Translations under genes and position numbers: made by a program
The notes under the pieces: model-generated
The model's database searches: none
Told to the model about the DNA's origin: nothing
What the model saw: only the letters and a program-made list of their open reading frames with translations
Part shown: piece after piece, positions 10,468 to 17,366 of the stretch
How the letters are laid out: every line of letters starts with the position of its first letter
Position numbering within the stretch: the first letter of the stretch is position 1
Assembly: GCF_051020765.1 (NCBI RefSeq)
Contig: NW_027469084.1
Location: 496,001-560,000, forward strand
Origin: Lasioglossum baleicum
Taxonomy: Eukaryota; Arthropoda; Insecta; Hymenoptera; Halictidae
Length of the DNA: 64,000 nt
Direction: 5' to 3'

Positions 10468-13400
10468 TTATTTTGGGGTGGGTATTGTGGGGCAGTGGTG
10501 ATGGGTTCCGCTGGCGGCGTGTCGGGGTCGGTTTGGTGTTGTGGTTCTCGGTTGCTGTCGGTTCTGTTGTTGGTGGATTGTTGGCTGGTTCTGCCGCAGG
10601 CTCCGGTGTCCTTGCCGGGGCGGTGTTTGCGGCCCGTCTTCTTCAGTGTTGCCGAAGAGGCCTACGCGTCTTTGGTAGAAATCTGTCTCCATCTTCCTGT
10701 GAACATAAGATATTTGAGTGTTTTTTCTGGGGCGTCCGCGGCGGCGGGGTTCGGGGGAATCGGGCGTGGTCGGGACATTTACGGTGGAGGGGATCGGTTC
10801 GGGTGTATTTTCTTCGTCCGTTTGGGCGATGTCTGGTGTCGGATCTGAGTTTGCCTCGGGTTTCAGATCCTGTATATGTATATGTCTCGTCCATTTACCG
10901 CGGCTGTCTCGCAGGTCGACAATGACCGGCGATATGATGCGTTCCACTATGTATGGTCCGCTGTATTTGGGGGCGAGCTTTGCGGCGATGCCCGCCCCTT
11001 TGTCTGACAGGGTATGTTCCTTTTTCCAGACTCTATCTCCTACTGTTGGCCTCCAGTTCCGGTGTCTCAGGTTATAGTATTTGGCCTGGCGTCCGAATGC
11101 TTGGGCCAGGTGTAGTTTTGCTAGTTCTTGTGCCTCGTGGAGATTTTTCCACCGGGCCTGCGGTCTGTCGGGCGTGGTTCCGGTTGCTGTTTGTCCGGGG
11201 ACTCGGAGTTCTCGGCCGTGGTTCAGGTAGGCTGGACTGTACCCGGTGGATTCATGCCATGCCGTGTTTATGGCGAACCTGACTTCGTCCACTTTTTCGT
11301 CCCATCGGTCGTGTCGGTCTCCGGTGTACTGGGCGAGCATCGTCTTGACCACTTTGTTGGCTCTTTCTACCGGGTTACATTGCGGAGAGTAGGGTGGCGT
11401 GCGCCGGTGTTCGACGCCCGCGGTGCGTAGCATGCTGGTGAACGGTTCCCCGATAAATTGTCGTCCGTTGTCGGAGATTATTGTTTGCGGGGCGCCGTGT
11501 CGTAGTATGATATCTTTATGGATAGCGGCGGCCACGGCGCTACTGGTTGCCTTTCGTAGGGGTGTTAGTTCAACCCATTTGGTAAAGCGATCCAGCGCCA
11601 CCAGTAACCATATGTGTCCCCGGCGGGATCGTGGTAGTGGGCCGACGAGGTCTACTGAAACCGTGTGCCACGGTTGTGTCCCTGGGTTGGCGTGTAGCTG
11701 CCCCGGTGGTGCTAGCGGGGGTGATTTGTACTGCTGGCAGTTCGTACATCCTCGTACGTATCGGGCGGTTTCCCGAAACATGCCCGGCCAATAGAATCTC
11801 TGTGCGAGCCGGACGATTGTTTTTGCCACTCCTAGGTGCCCGGCCGTGGGGTCGTCGTGGTATTGCTGGAGGAGCGTTTCCCGTTCGTTTATGGGTACGC
11901 ATAATTTCCATGCGGATCCGGGTTCGGGCTCGTTGTAGTCGAGCTGGTGCAATATGTGGCGTTGCAATTTTCCGTCATGGATCCGGTATTCCGGTTCTGA
12001 TGCGGGGTTCTCTCGGACGGCGGCTATTTTTTTCTCGTACCATGTGTCGGTGCGTTGTTTTGGCCGTAATAGGCTTACGCCCGGTGCTGGTTCGATTCTG
12101 GACAACGTGTCTGCTACATGGTTTAGTTTCCCGGGTCGGTATTTGACGGTGAAGTCAAACTGTTGCAATTCCAGGGCCCATCGGGCGAGTCGGCCGGTCG
12201 GGTTGTCAATCTGGCGAAGCCATCTTAGTGCCTGGTGGTCTGTGACCACCGTGAAGTGGTAGCCTTCCAGGTATGGCTTCATTTTCCGGATGCCCCAGAC
12301 TACGGCGAGGCATTCCTTTTCCGTGGCGCTGTAATTGCGCTCGGTTGCGCTCAGCGTATGGCTGGCGTAGGCGATAACCCTCTCGTTGTCGTCTGGTCCC
12401 TGTGTGAGGACGATTCCGAGCCCATGATCGCTGGCATCTGTTTGCAGGGTGAACGGCTCGTTGAAGTTTGGGCAAGCCAATATCGGTGCGGCGATGAGTT
12501 TGTCCTTCATTTTCTGGAAGGCGTTATCCTCTATTTCTGTCCATTTCCACTTCGCGTTTTTTCTGGTGAGCTGTGTCAGCGGTTCCATAAGCTCCGCGAA
12601 GTTTGGGATGAAACGCCGGTACCACGATGCCATACCGTGGAATCTTCGGATTTCTCGTATCGTCTTTGGTGTGGCGAGCTGGGCGATTGCGCTGGTTTTC
12701 TCGGGGTCGGTCCGGATGCCTTGCTGGTCGACTATATGGCCTAGATATCGTAGACTGTCGACGCAGAAGCGGCACTTATCCGGGTTTAGCCGCAGCCCGG
12801 CGGTACGTAGACGGTGGAATACTTCTCGGAGGTGCCGTAAGTGTTCTTTAAACGTCCTGCTGACGATAATAATGTCGTCGAGGTATGCGAACGCGTAAGG
12901 TTCGAGCTCGGGACCGATGATTTGGTCCAGCAGCCGTTGGAAGGTGGCCGGCGCGGAGTGTAGTCCGAACGGCATGACGGTAAACTGGAATAGCCCCTTA
13001 CCCGGGACGGTAAAGGCGGTGAGGGGTCGGCTGGCGCGTTCTAGCGGTACTTGCCAGTAACCATTTTTAAGGTCGAGGGTGGTCAGGAACCTTGCTCCTC
13101 GTAGCTTGTCGAGGGTGGCCTGTATATGTGGCAACGGGTAGGCGTCTTTTTCCGTTCGTTCGTTTAGTTTCCGGAAGTCGACACAGAATCGGGGTTTGCC
13201 GTCTTTCTTTTTGACCACTACTACGGGAGAGCTCCATGGGCTGCTGGATGGTTCGATTACTCCTTCCTTCCTCATTTTGTCCACTTCTTCGTTAATTACG
13301 GCTTGCATGGCCGGGTTTCGTGGCCGGTATCGCTGCTTAATGGGCGTCTCGTCCATAAGTTTGATTCGGTGTTGGATAAGGGTGGTGCGCCCTGGGACGG

Positions 13401-13983
13401 TTTCGAATTTTCCCATTTCGTCTTCTAGAAAGGCCTGGAGTTGGGCTTGGTCGGTTTCCTGTGGTCTTCGGAGGCCTACTTGAAGGCAGGGCTCGGCCCT
13501 GCAGTAGGCAGGCCAGGAGGCGATACCGGGAGGCGGTTTCAGTTCCAGGTTCATGTCTGCTATGGCTTGGATCCCGAGTAATACTGGTGGTCCCATATTT
13601 GGTAGGACGGTGAATTCGTGGGTCCAGGTTTGCTCGTCGCTTGAAAACGGGAGTCGGATGGTGCCGGCGGGCTGTGTATCGGATCCATCTGCCAATGAGA
13701 TCATGCCGGTTCGGGGGGTGGTCTGGAGGCCTTGTTCTTGTGCCCATTCCTTAACTTCTTCGTTGATGCACGAGATCTGCGACCCTGTGTCTAATAATGC
13801 CTCGACTTCTCGTCCGAGTACTTTTATCCTGATGAACGGGCGTGGGGTGTACTTTATATACGGGACTGGCGGTTGCCCGTCTGCGTCGAGTCCCTTGGTC
13901 CGTTTCCCGGAGGGTGGCACTCCCGGGTCAGCACTCCGTCGCGACCGCAGTGTGAGCAGAAACGCCTGTACTTGTTTCTGCAT
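10468..13983 (-). CDS. pol: Pol polyprotein (protease, RT, RNase H, integrase) of the Gypsy element
   Basis: 1,171 codons in the -1 frame relative to gag. Protease: LLDTGS with D65. Reverse transcriptase: about 205-420 with D304 (TTLDLKNGYW), MPFGL (337-341) and the YLDD box at 367-370. RNase H: D516, the E555-K-E557 region and D582 (VTDHQALRWL). Integrase: H709-x6-H716-x29-C746-x2-C749 zinc domain, then D778, D838 and E873 (D,D-35-E), then a GPY/F module near 1008-1040. A late RRGRPRK stretch (1080-1086) resembles an AT-hook, and the last 70 residues are a Pro/Gln/His-rich tail of unknown role. The frame opens right behind a TGA, and its first ATG (13981-13983) lies within gag, so production by -1 frameshifting as a Gag-Pol fusion is more likely than separate initiation. 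All catalytic residues are present and there is no internal stop. Confidence 0.96.
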   Translation of the reverse strand: MQKQVQAFLLTLRSRRSADPGVPPSGKRTKGLDADGQPPVPYIKYTPRPFIRIKVLGREVEALLDTGSQISCINEEVKEWAQEQGLQTTPRTGMISLADGSDTQPAGTIRLPFSSDEQTWTHEFTVLPNMGPPVLLGIQAIADMNLELKPPPGIASWPAYCRAEPCLQVGLRRPQETDQAQLQAFLEDEMGKFETVPGRTTLIQHRIKLMDETPIKQRYRPRNPAMQAVINEEVDKMRKEGVIEPSSSPWSSPVVVVKKKDGKPRFCVDFRKLNERTEKDAYPLPHIQATLDKLRGARFLTTLDLKNGYWQVPLERASRPLTAFTVPGKGLFQFTVMPFGLHSAPATFQRLLDQIIGPELEPYAFAYLDDIIIVSRTFKEHLRHLREVFHRLRTAGLRLNPDKCRFCVDSLRYLGHIVDQQGIRTDPEKTSAIAQLATPKTIREIRRFHGMASWYRRFIPNFAELMEPLTQLTRKNAKWKWTEIEDNAFQKMKDKLIAAPILACPNFNEPFTLQTDASDHGLGIVLTQGPDDNERVIAYASHTLSATERNYSATEKECLAVVWGIRKMKPYLEGYHFTVVTDHQALRWLRQIDNPTGRLARWALELQQFDFTVKYRPGKLNHVADTLSRIEPAPGVSLLRPKQRTDTWYEKKIAAVRENPASEPEYRIHDGKLQRHILHQLDYNEPEPGSAWKLCVPINERETLLQQYHDDPTAGHLGVAKTIVRLAQRFYWPGMFRETARYVRGCTNCQQYKSPPLAPPGQLHANPGTQPWHTVSVDLVGPLPRSRRGHIWLLVALDRFTKWVELTPLRKATSSAVAAAIHKDIILRHGAPQTIISDNGRQFIGEPFTSMLRTAGVEHRRTPPYSPQCNPVERANKVVKTMLAQYTGDRHDRWDEKVDEVRFAINTAWHESTGYSPAYLNHGRELRVPGQTATGTTPDRPQARWKNLHEAQELAKLHLAQAFGRQAKYYNLRHRNWRPTVGDRVWKKEHTLSDKGAGIAAKLAPKYSGPYIVERIISPVIVDLRDSRGKWTRHIHIQDLKPEANSDPTPDIAQTDEENTPEPIPSTVNVPTTPDSPEPRRRGRPRKNTQISYVHRKMETDFYQRRVGLFGNTEEDGPQTPPRQGHRSLRQNQPTIHQQQNRQQPRTTTPNRPRHAASGTHHHCPTIPTPK

Positions 13984-15035
13984 TCAAATCGGTCGTGGCC
14001 TCGTTGTTTGCAGCGCCAGCAATGTGTGCTCCGGTGGTAGGTGTCTACTGGGATCGAGCTTACCTCGTTTTCCGACGTCAAGCTTAGACGGGCGAGTCGG
14101 TCCTCGATGGTGTCGAGTGGTCGTTCGGTGGTCGTTGGTTGGTCCTCGCTGGTTATCGCAGCGGTGGTTCGGAGGAACGGCCGGGCGTACTGTCTTTTCC
14201 GTTCACTTGCTCTTTCGATCCGTTGCGCTTGTCGAATCAGATCGTCGATGTTCTTTAGGCGGTCGGGGTCGATGGCGATCATATAATCGGGAATCATATT
14301 TTCGAATATGATTTCTAGGTGGTCCTCCTCTGCTATGCCGGCCCGTCGTAGGAGAGTCATAATGGCGTTCACGTAGGTTATGATTGGTTCGTTGGGTTTT
14401 TGCACCCGTTCGCGGGCCTCGCGTTCCCGTTGTAGCCGCGTTTTGTTGGGTGAGAAATGTTCGATGAATTTCTCCATGCATTGTGTCCAGGAGCGTATCT
14501 GGGAGCGGTTGTTGCGGAACCAGTTTTGAGCTTCCCCTCGTAATAATTCGGGCAGCCCGCGGAGGAGTTCGGCGTCAGAGAGTCGGTATGTTGCCTGTAA
14601 TTCGTCGATTCTTTCGACGAATGCATAAGGGTCTTTTCCGTCGGTCGTATGTCCCCATTTTCGCATGCGGTCAATGTTTCTGCAGGGATCCAGTAATTCG
14701 GAGAACGGGTAGGTTGGCTGGCTGGGGCCGGGCTGCAGGTTGGCCGCAAAGGGCGTTGGTCTGTCCGTGTCATTCATTGTGCGAGGTGGGGTAATTTGCT
14801 GGGCTAGATATTCTTTCCAGCGTTGCCGTCGGTCCTCCGACGTTCCGGTGATCGGTAGTTTGTGTCGGCGGAGGTTTGCGAGGATTCGTGCAGGCGTGGG
14901 GCGCAGTGACGATTTCTTCGGCATGCCCTGCCGTGTTTGAAAATTTTCCGCGGCCCGGGGCGGGGTACCGTGGGTACACCAGAGATGTCGCGTCGCGTAC
15001 TTGTCGCGAGCGGTCTTGTCGCGGCGTAACGACAC
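13854..15035 (-). CDS. gag: Gag polyprotein of the Gypsy element
   Basis: 393 codons. Gag forms the virus-like particle and binds the genomic RNA. Residues about 135-255 match the retrotransposon Gag (capsid) family: a helix-rich segment with EAQNWFRNN near 168-176, SWTQCMEKFIEHF near 182-194 and a charged QREREARERVQ stretch. Residues 339-352 are a canonical zinc knuckle, C339-x2-C342-x4-H347-x4-C352. A second one, C360-x2-C363-x4-V368-x4-C373, has Val in place of His. Residues about 45-80 (ARILANLRRHKLP...GTSEDRRQRW) look like a SAP-type DNA-binding helix pair; this is tentative. The first ATG after the primer site is used; M38 is a possible alternative start. The frame overlaps pol by 130 nt, and the slippery site lies in its last codons. 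There is no stop or frameshift lesion. Confidence 0.92.
   Translation of the reverse strand: MSLRRDKTARDKYATRHLWCTHGTPPRAAENFQTRQGMPKKSSLRPTPARILANLRRHKLPITGTSEDRRQRWKEYLAQQITPPRTMNDTDRPTPFAANLQPGPSQPTYPFSELLDPCRNIDRMRKWGHTTDGKDPYAFVERIDELQATYRLSDAELLRGLPELLRGEAQNWFRNNRSQIRSWTQCMEKFIEHFSPNKTRLQREREARERVQKPNEPIITYVNAIMTLLRRAGIAEEDHLEIIFENMIPDYMIAIDPDRLKNIDDLIRQAQRIERASERKRQYARPFLRTTAAITSEDQPTTTERPLDTIEDRLARLSLTSENEVSSIPVDTYHRSTHCWRCKQRGHDRFECRNKYRRFCSHCGRDGVLTRECHPPGNGPRDSTQTGNRQSRI
13862..13908 (-). promoter_or_regulatory. Gag-pol -1 ribosomal frameshift signal
   Basis: On the minus strand the gag frame reads G GGA AAC at 13908-13902, a canonical X XXY YYZ slippery heptamer of the type known from retroviruses. 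Seven nt later (13895-13901) a stem begins: GGGACT (13894-13889) pairs with AGTCCC (13867-13862) across a 21-nt loop that can itself fold by CGG/CCG. A -1 shift leads directly into the pol frame. The site lies within the 130-nt gag/pol overlap (13854-13983). Function is inferred; the motif and pairing are read directly. Confidence 0.88.
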
Positions 15036-15155
15036 CCGGCGGCGTGTGTATCACCTGTTATTCGCGCGCGACAACACGTGTGCCCGGTAACCTAAAAAAA
15101 ATTCCTTCGGTTTCGTCGCCTTGTTTTTATTTTCGTCGTGTGTTCTTTTCACCAG
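15036..15155 (-). other. Leader between primer site and gag start
   Basis: 120 nt of untranslated sequence in element sense. It contains an A/T-rich run (AAAAAAAT on the plus strand near 15095). A packaging signal would be expected in or near it, but no specific motif is recognised. Confidence 0.6.
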
Positions 15156-15173
15156 GTCCCTGTTCGGGCGCCA
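15156..15173 (-). promoter_or_regulatory. Primer binding site, tRNA-Lys(UUU)
   Basis: On the minus strand the 18 nt next to the 5' LTR read TGGCGCCCGAACAGGGAC. This is the exact complement of the 3' end of tRNA-Lys(UUU) including the CCA tail, with no spacer to the LTR. Minus-strand DNA synthesis would start here. The same 18-nt site is used by lentiviruses (tRNA-Lys3). Confidence 0.95.
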
Positions 15174-16255
15174 TGTAACGGGGCCGATTTCCCGCGGGAT
15201 CGGTTATTCAGACCGGGGTCTCTTTAATGCGGGAATAGCTCGCCGTGCCGGGGTTCGCGTCGCGAGAGTCGGAGCGGGAAGACGTGGTGCAAGGGTACGA
15301 AATAAACAAGACGACGTTTTAGTGATAAGGCGATGCTCGCCACCTCGTAACGACGGTGATGATGAGTGATGATCGCAGGATCGTCGTGGAGCGGTAGTCG
15401 GAGCTTGATTTGGTGCAGGGTACGGCGTCTCGCCGGAGGATCGGTGTTTAGGGGAGGTTCAGCGTAGGCGGTGACGTCTCGTCACGGGAACGGTGTCAAC
15501 GGTGGTTCGGTGACGTCTCGTTACAGGAACAGTGTCAAACGTCGCGTCGCAGGAACAGCGTCAAAGGTCCCTACAGGAGATGGGGTTTCGTCACGGGAAC
15601 GATCTTAACGGGTTTCGGTGCAGGAGGTGACGTCTCGTCACGGGAACGGGGCCAGGGCGGTTCGGGGTACAGGAGGTGACGTCTCGTCACAGGAACGGTT
15701 GCAAAGGGGTTCGGCGCAGGAGGTGACGTCTCGTCACGGGAACGGTGACAGTGTGGTTCGGGGTGCAGGAGGTGACGTCTCGTCACGGGAACGGTGACAG
15801 TGTGGTTCGGGGTGCAGGAGGTGACGTCTCGTCACAGGAACGGTGGCAGTGGGGTTCGGTGCAGGAGGTGACGTCTCGCCACGGGAACGGTACTACTGGA
15901 GGTAGTCGGTACAGGCGTCGACGTCTTCGTCGAGGGAACGGTACTACTGGAGGTAGTCGGTACAGGCGTCGACGTCTTCGTCGCGAACGGTACTACTGGA
16001 GGTAGTCGGTACAGGCGTCGACGTCTTCGTCGAGGGAACGGTACTACTGGAGGTAGTCGGTACAGGCGTCGACGTCTTCGTCGAGGGAACGGTACTACTG
16101 GAGGTCGTCGGTGCAGGCGTCGACGTCTTCGTCGAGGGAACGATAGCTGGGGATTCTGACGGGCTGGTTTCAACGTCTCGTTGAAGGAGCGGTACTTTAC
16201 GGCGGACTGGTTACGACGTCGTCGTCGGAGGATCGGGTACCTGGTGCGTGGTGGT

Positions 16256-16274
16256 TGCTTAGGTCGCCTAAGCA
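16256..16274 (-). other. Perfect hairpin near the inferred RNA 5' end
   Basis: TGCTTAGG, loop CGA, CCTAAGCA: 8 bp with a 3-nt loop, starting about 6 nt after the inferred transcription start. It is also present at 10082-10100 and 30091-30109. Confidence 0.6.
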
Positions 16275-16304
16275 GGACTGCGATAATTTGGCATATTTCG
16301 GAGG

Positions 16305-16313
16305 CCTTTTATA
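16305..16313 (-). promoter_or_regulatory. TATA box of the 5' LTR
   Basis: Minus strand TATAAAAGG. About 34 nt downstream the sequence CGCAGTCC resembles an insect initiator, putting +1 near 16279. The same motif stands at 10131-10139 in the 3' LTR and at 30140-30148 in the solo LTR. The start site is inferred from motifs only. Confidence 0.65.
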
Positions 16314-16533
16314 CTCCCCCAAAATGTACTGTTTGGAGGTGAGGGTTGGTGGTGAGGTAAGGTGTGTTCTATGGTTTTTCATGTGTTTTGGTCTTTGGGT
16401 GGATGACACTTTGCTCAAGGAGTTTCGGAGGAGTGTTGTTTACGCCGGTGTGGATCGGTGGGTCTCGGGGAACCTCGGGTTCTTTCGGGGATCAGCTGTT
16501 CGTAACAAGCTTGCTTAGTGCAGGTTTGTTACA

Positions 16534-16537
16534 GTAA
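16534..16537. other. Target site duplication, right (GTAA)
   Basis: GTAA follows GTTACA and continues into ATAAATACAATGG exactly as in empty monomers. Confidence 0.93.
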
Positions 16538-16687
16538 ATAAATACAATGGACAAACCACAACAAACATAAGAAGGGGGGGGGCAAAATAAAGGGGAATAA
16601 AAGATAAAGATGAAATTTATAATATAGAATATGAAATATATATAGAATAAAATGAAATATTATAAAATAAAAGGAGGGGGGTCGACC

Positions 16688-16753
16688 GGCAGGTCGCATC
16701 TTTGTAGAGGGGGGGAGGGGATTATTGCTCCACCTCGCCCGCCGCGACCTGCC
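16688..16753. repeat. Monomer inverted repeat 1 (10-bp arms)
   Basis: GGCAGGTCGC (16688-16697) and GCGACCTGCC (16744-16753), perfect. The loop holds the variable G-run and ATTATTGCTCC. Present in nearly all monomers. Confidence 0.85.
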
Positions 16754-16786
16754 CACCTCGGGGGCGCCTTAACAGCCAGCCCCCCT

Positions 16787-16825
16787 TGGCGGCGGTGGAA
16801 GTACTAAGTATTCCCACCGCCGCCA
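16787..16825. repeat. Monomer inverted repeat 2 (12-bp arms)
   Basis: TGGCGGCGGTGG (16787-16798) and CCACCGCCGCCA (16814-16825), perfect, with a 15-nt loop. It ends right at the stop codon of the R1 remnant. Confidence 0.9.
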
Positions 16826-16930
16826 TTACGTCTGCGGCCCCTTACCGGGGGACCATCGGCCTCGTCGGGGTTGCCCCGCCGATGCTAGCCTCCTGGCGGA
16901 GAGGGGGTCGGCTTCCCTCTCCCTCTCCGC

Positions 16931-16970
16931 TGCCTCCTTCTGCGTTATCACAATCTCGCAGAAGGAGGCA
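16931..16970. repeat. Monomer inverted repeat 3 (14-bp arms)
   Basis: TGCCTCCTTCTGCG (16931-16944) and CGCAGAAGGAGGCA (16957-16970), perfect, 12-nt loop. It lies within the R1 remnant (FCE to KEAA codons). Monomers of the 2543 type have one mismatch (CGCACAAGG). Confidence 0.92.
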
Positions 16971-16984
16971 AACGCTGCTCTTGA

Positions 16985-17030
16985 CCTCTCGCTGCCGATC
17001 ATGTGGTCGACCACGACCGACAACGAGAGG
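16985..17030. repeat. Monomer inverted repeat 4 (imperfect 46-nt palindrome)
   Basis: Centre GTGGTC|GACCAC, outer arms CCTCTCG and CGAGAGG, with a 2-nt bulge and three mismatches between. Monomers with GTCCACCAC at the centre have a weaker core. Confidence 0.8.
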
Positions 17031-17051
17031 TCCATCCCAATAACGCCCCTT

Positions 17052-17112
17052 AGGACTCTGCGCGGCGCCGACCACGCAGGACATTCTCCCAGCGTATGCC
17101 GCGCAGAGTCCT
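17052..17112. repeat. Monomer inverted repeat 5 (15-bp arms)
   Basis: AGGACTCTGCGCGGC (17052-17066) and GCCGCGCAGAGTCCT (17098-17112), perfect, 31-nt loop. Two monomer classes each change one arm at the same pair (AGGACACTG left, or CAGTGTCC right). Confidence 0.92.
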
Positions 17113-17121
17113 GGGCCTCCT

Positions 17122-17153
17122 CGCAGTGGTGGCACTGCGATCCTCCCAGTGCC
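17122..17153. repeat. Monomer inverted repeats 6a/6b (mutually exclusive 7-bp stems)
   Basis: CGCAGTG (17122-17128) pairs with CACTGCG (17133-17139). The overlapping GGCACTG (17131-17137) can instead pair with CAGTGCC (17147-17153). The two folds compete for the same bases. Confidence 0.8.
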
Positions 17154-17330
17154 AGTTATGAACACACAGTTTGACGAAACGGCGGTATGCAGGTAATTTA
17201 ACTTATGCGCATGCATTGCTGCAACTTGTGCTGTATAATTTAGAATTTTTGTTACCGCGCCATCCGATTTTTATACATGTGCAAATACCCGTGCTCGCAG
17301 CATTGTATTTTCTTCCGCACGCGACAAGAA

Positions 17331-17366
17331 GGGGACAGAGGCGAGTTCCGGCTAGCGTCTGTCCCC
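17331..17366. repeat. Monomer inverted repeat 7 (9-12-bp arms)
   Basis: GGGGACAGA (17331-17339) and TCTGTCCCC (17358-17366), perfect. In long-class monomers with GTCCCCTCC the stem extends to 12 bp (GGAGGGGACAGA); in those with GTCCCATCC it is one pair shorter. Confidence 0.85.

Larger units (their letters stand above)
9000..16533 (-). mobile_element. Complete Ty3/Gypsy LTR retrotransposon (env-less), minus strand
   Basis: A 7,534-bp element bounded by TGTAAC and GTTACA, flanked by the 4-bp duplication GTAA. In element sense (right to left): 5' LTR 15174-16533, tRNA-Lys primer site, short leader, gag, pol in the -1 frame, polypurine tract, 3' LTR 9000-10359. Domain order protease-RT-RNase H-integrase places it in Ty3/Gypsy (Metaviridae) and excludes Copia. 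No envelope ORF is present: only 93 nt separate the pol stop from the polypurine tract. The long LTR, 4-bp duplication and tRNA-Lys primer recall the Osvaldo group of insect Gypsy elements, but that is a recollection of family features and needs a phylogeny. Both ORFs are unbroken and the LTRs look identical, so the copy is young. Confidence 0.97.
15174..16533 (-). repeat. 5' LTR of the Gypsy element (element sense)
   Basis: 1,360 bp, TGTAAC...GTTACA, directly next to the primer binding site at 15173. It is a direct repeat of 9000-10359 at a constant offset of 6,174 bp with no indel and no substitution seen by eye. It holds the inferred promoter (TATA box 16305-16313). If transcription starts near 16279, U3 is only about 255 nt and most of the LTR is transcribed. 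Confidence 0.96.
16826..17155 (-). pseudogene. R1-clade non-LTR retrotransposon ORF2 C-terminal remnant (open copy)
   Basis: On the minus strand 109 codons are open, from just after a TAA at 17156-17158 to a stop at 16826-16828. Residues 8-25 form a C-x2-C-x8-H-x4-C finger (CHHC...H...C), followed by ECPAW (24-28), a GVIGMDLSL segment (37-45), FCE (near 72-74), KEAAERERE and an arginine-rich tail. This order is typical of the region behind the reverse transcriptase in R1-type elements (R1, TRAS, SART, Waldo groups). The piece lacks the endonuclease and the polymerase. Weaker similarity (a YLH motif about 60 nt upstream, in another frame) suggests the fragment once extended further left in element sense. 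Other monomers with the same open frame: 2584-2913, 6406-6735, 7370-7699, 18736-19065, 21610-21939, 26411-26740, 27379-27708, 30661-30990, 33533-33862, 36408-36737, 40245-40574, 42171-42500, 45048-45377, 51758-52087, 53684-54013, 57522-57851 and 61343-61672. Confidence 0.75.

Noticed and set aside
10643..10894. Minus-strand 83-codon frame overlapping the end of pol, considered as an accessory gene
   Set aside because: It lies in another frame of the integrase C-terminus and has no motif of its own.
10425..13747. Many plus-strand frames of 80-250 codons across the element interior
   Set aside because: They are antisense or out-of-frame shadows of gag and pol, which carry recognisable catalytic motifs.
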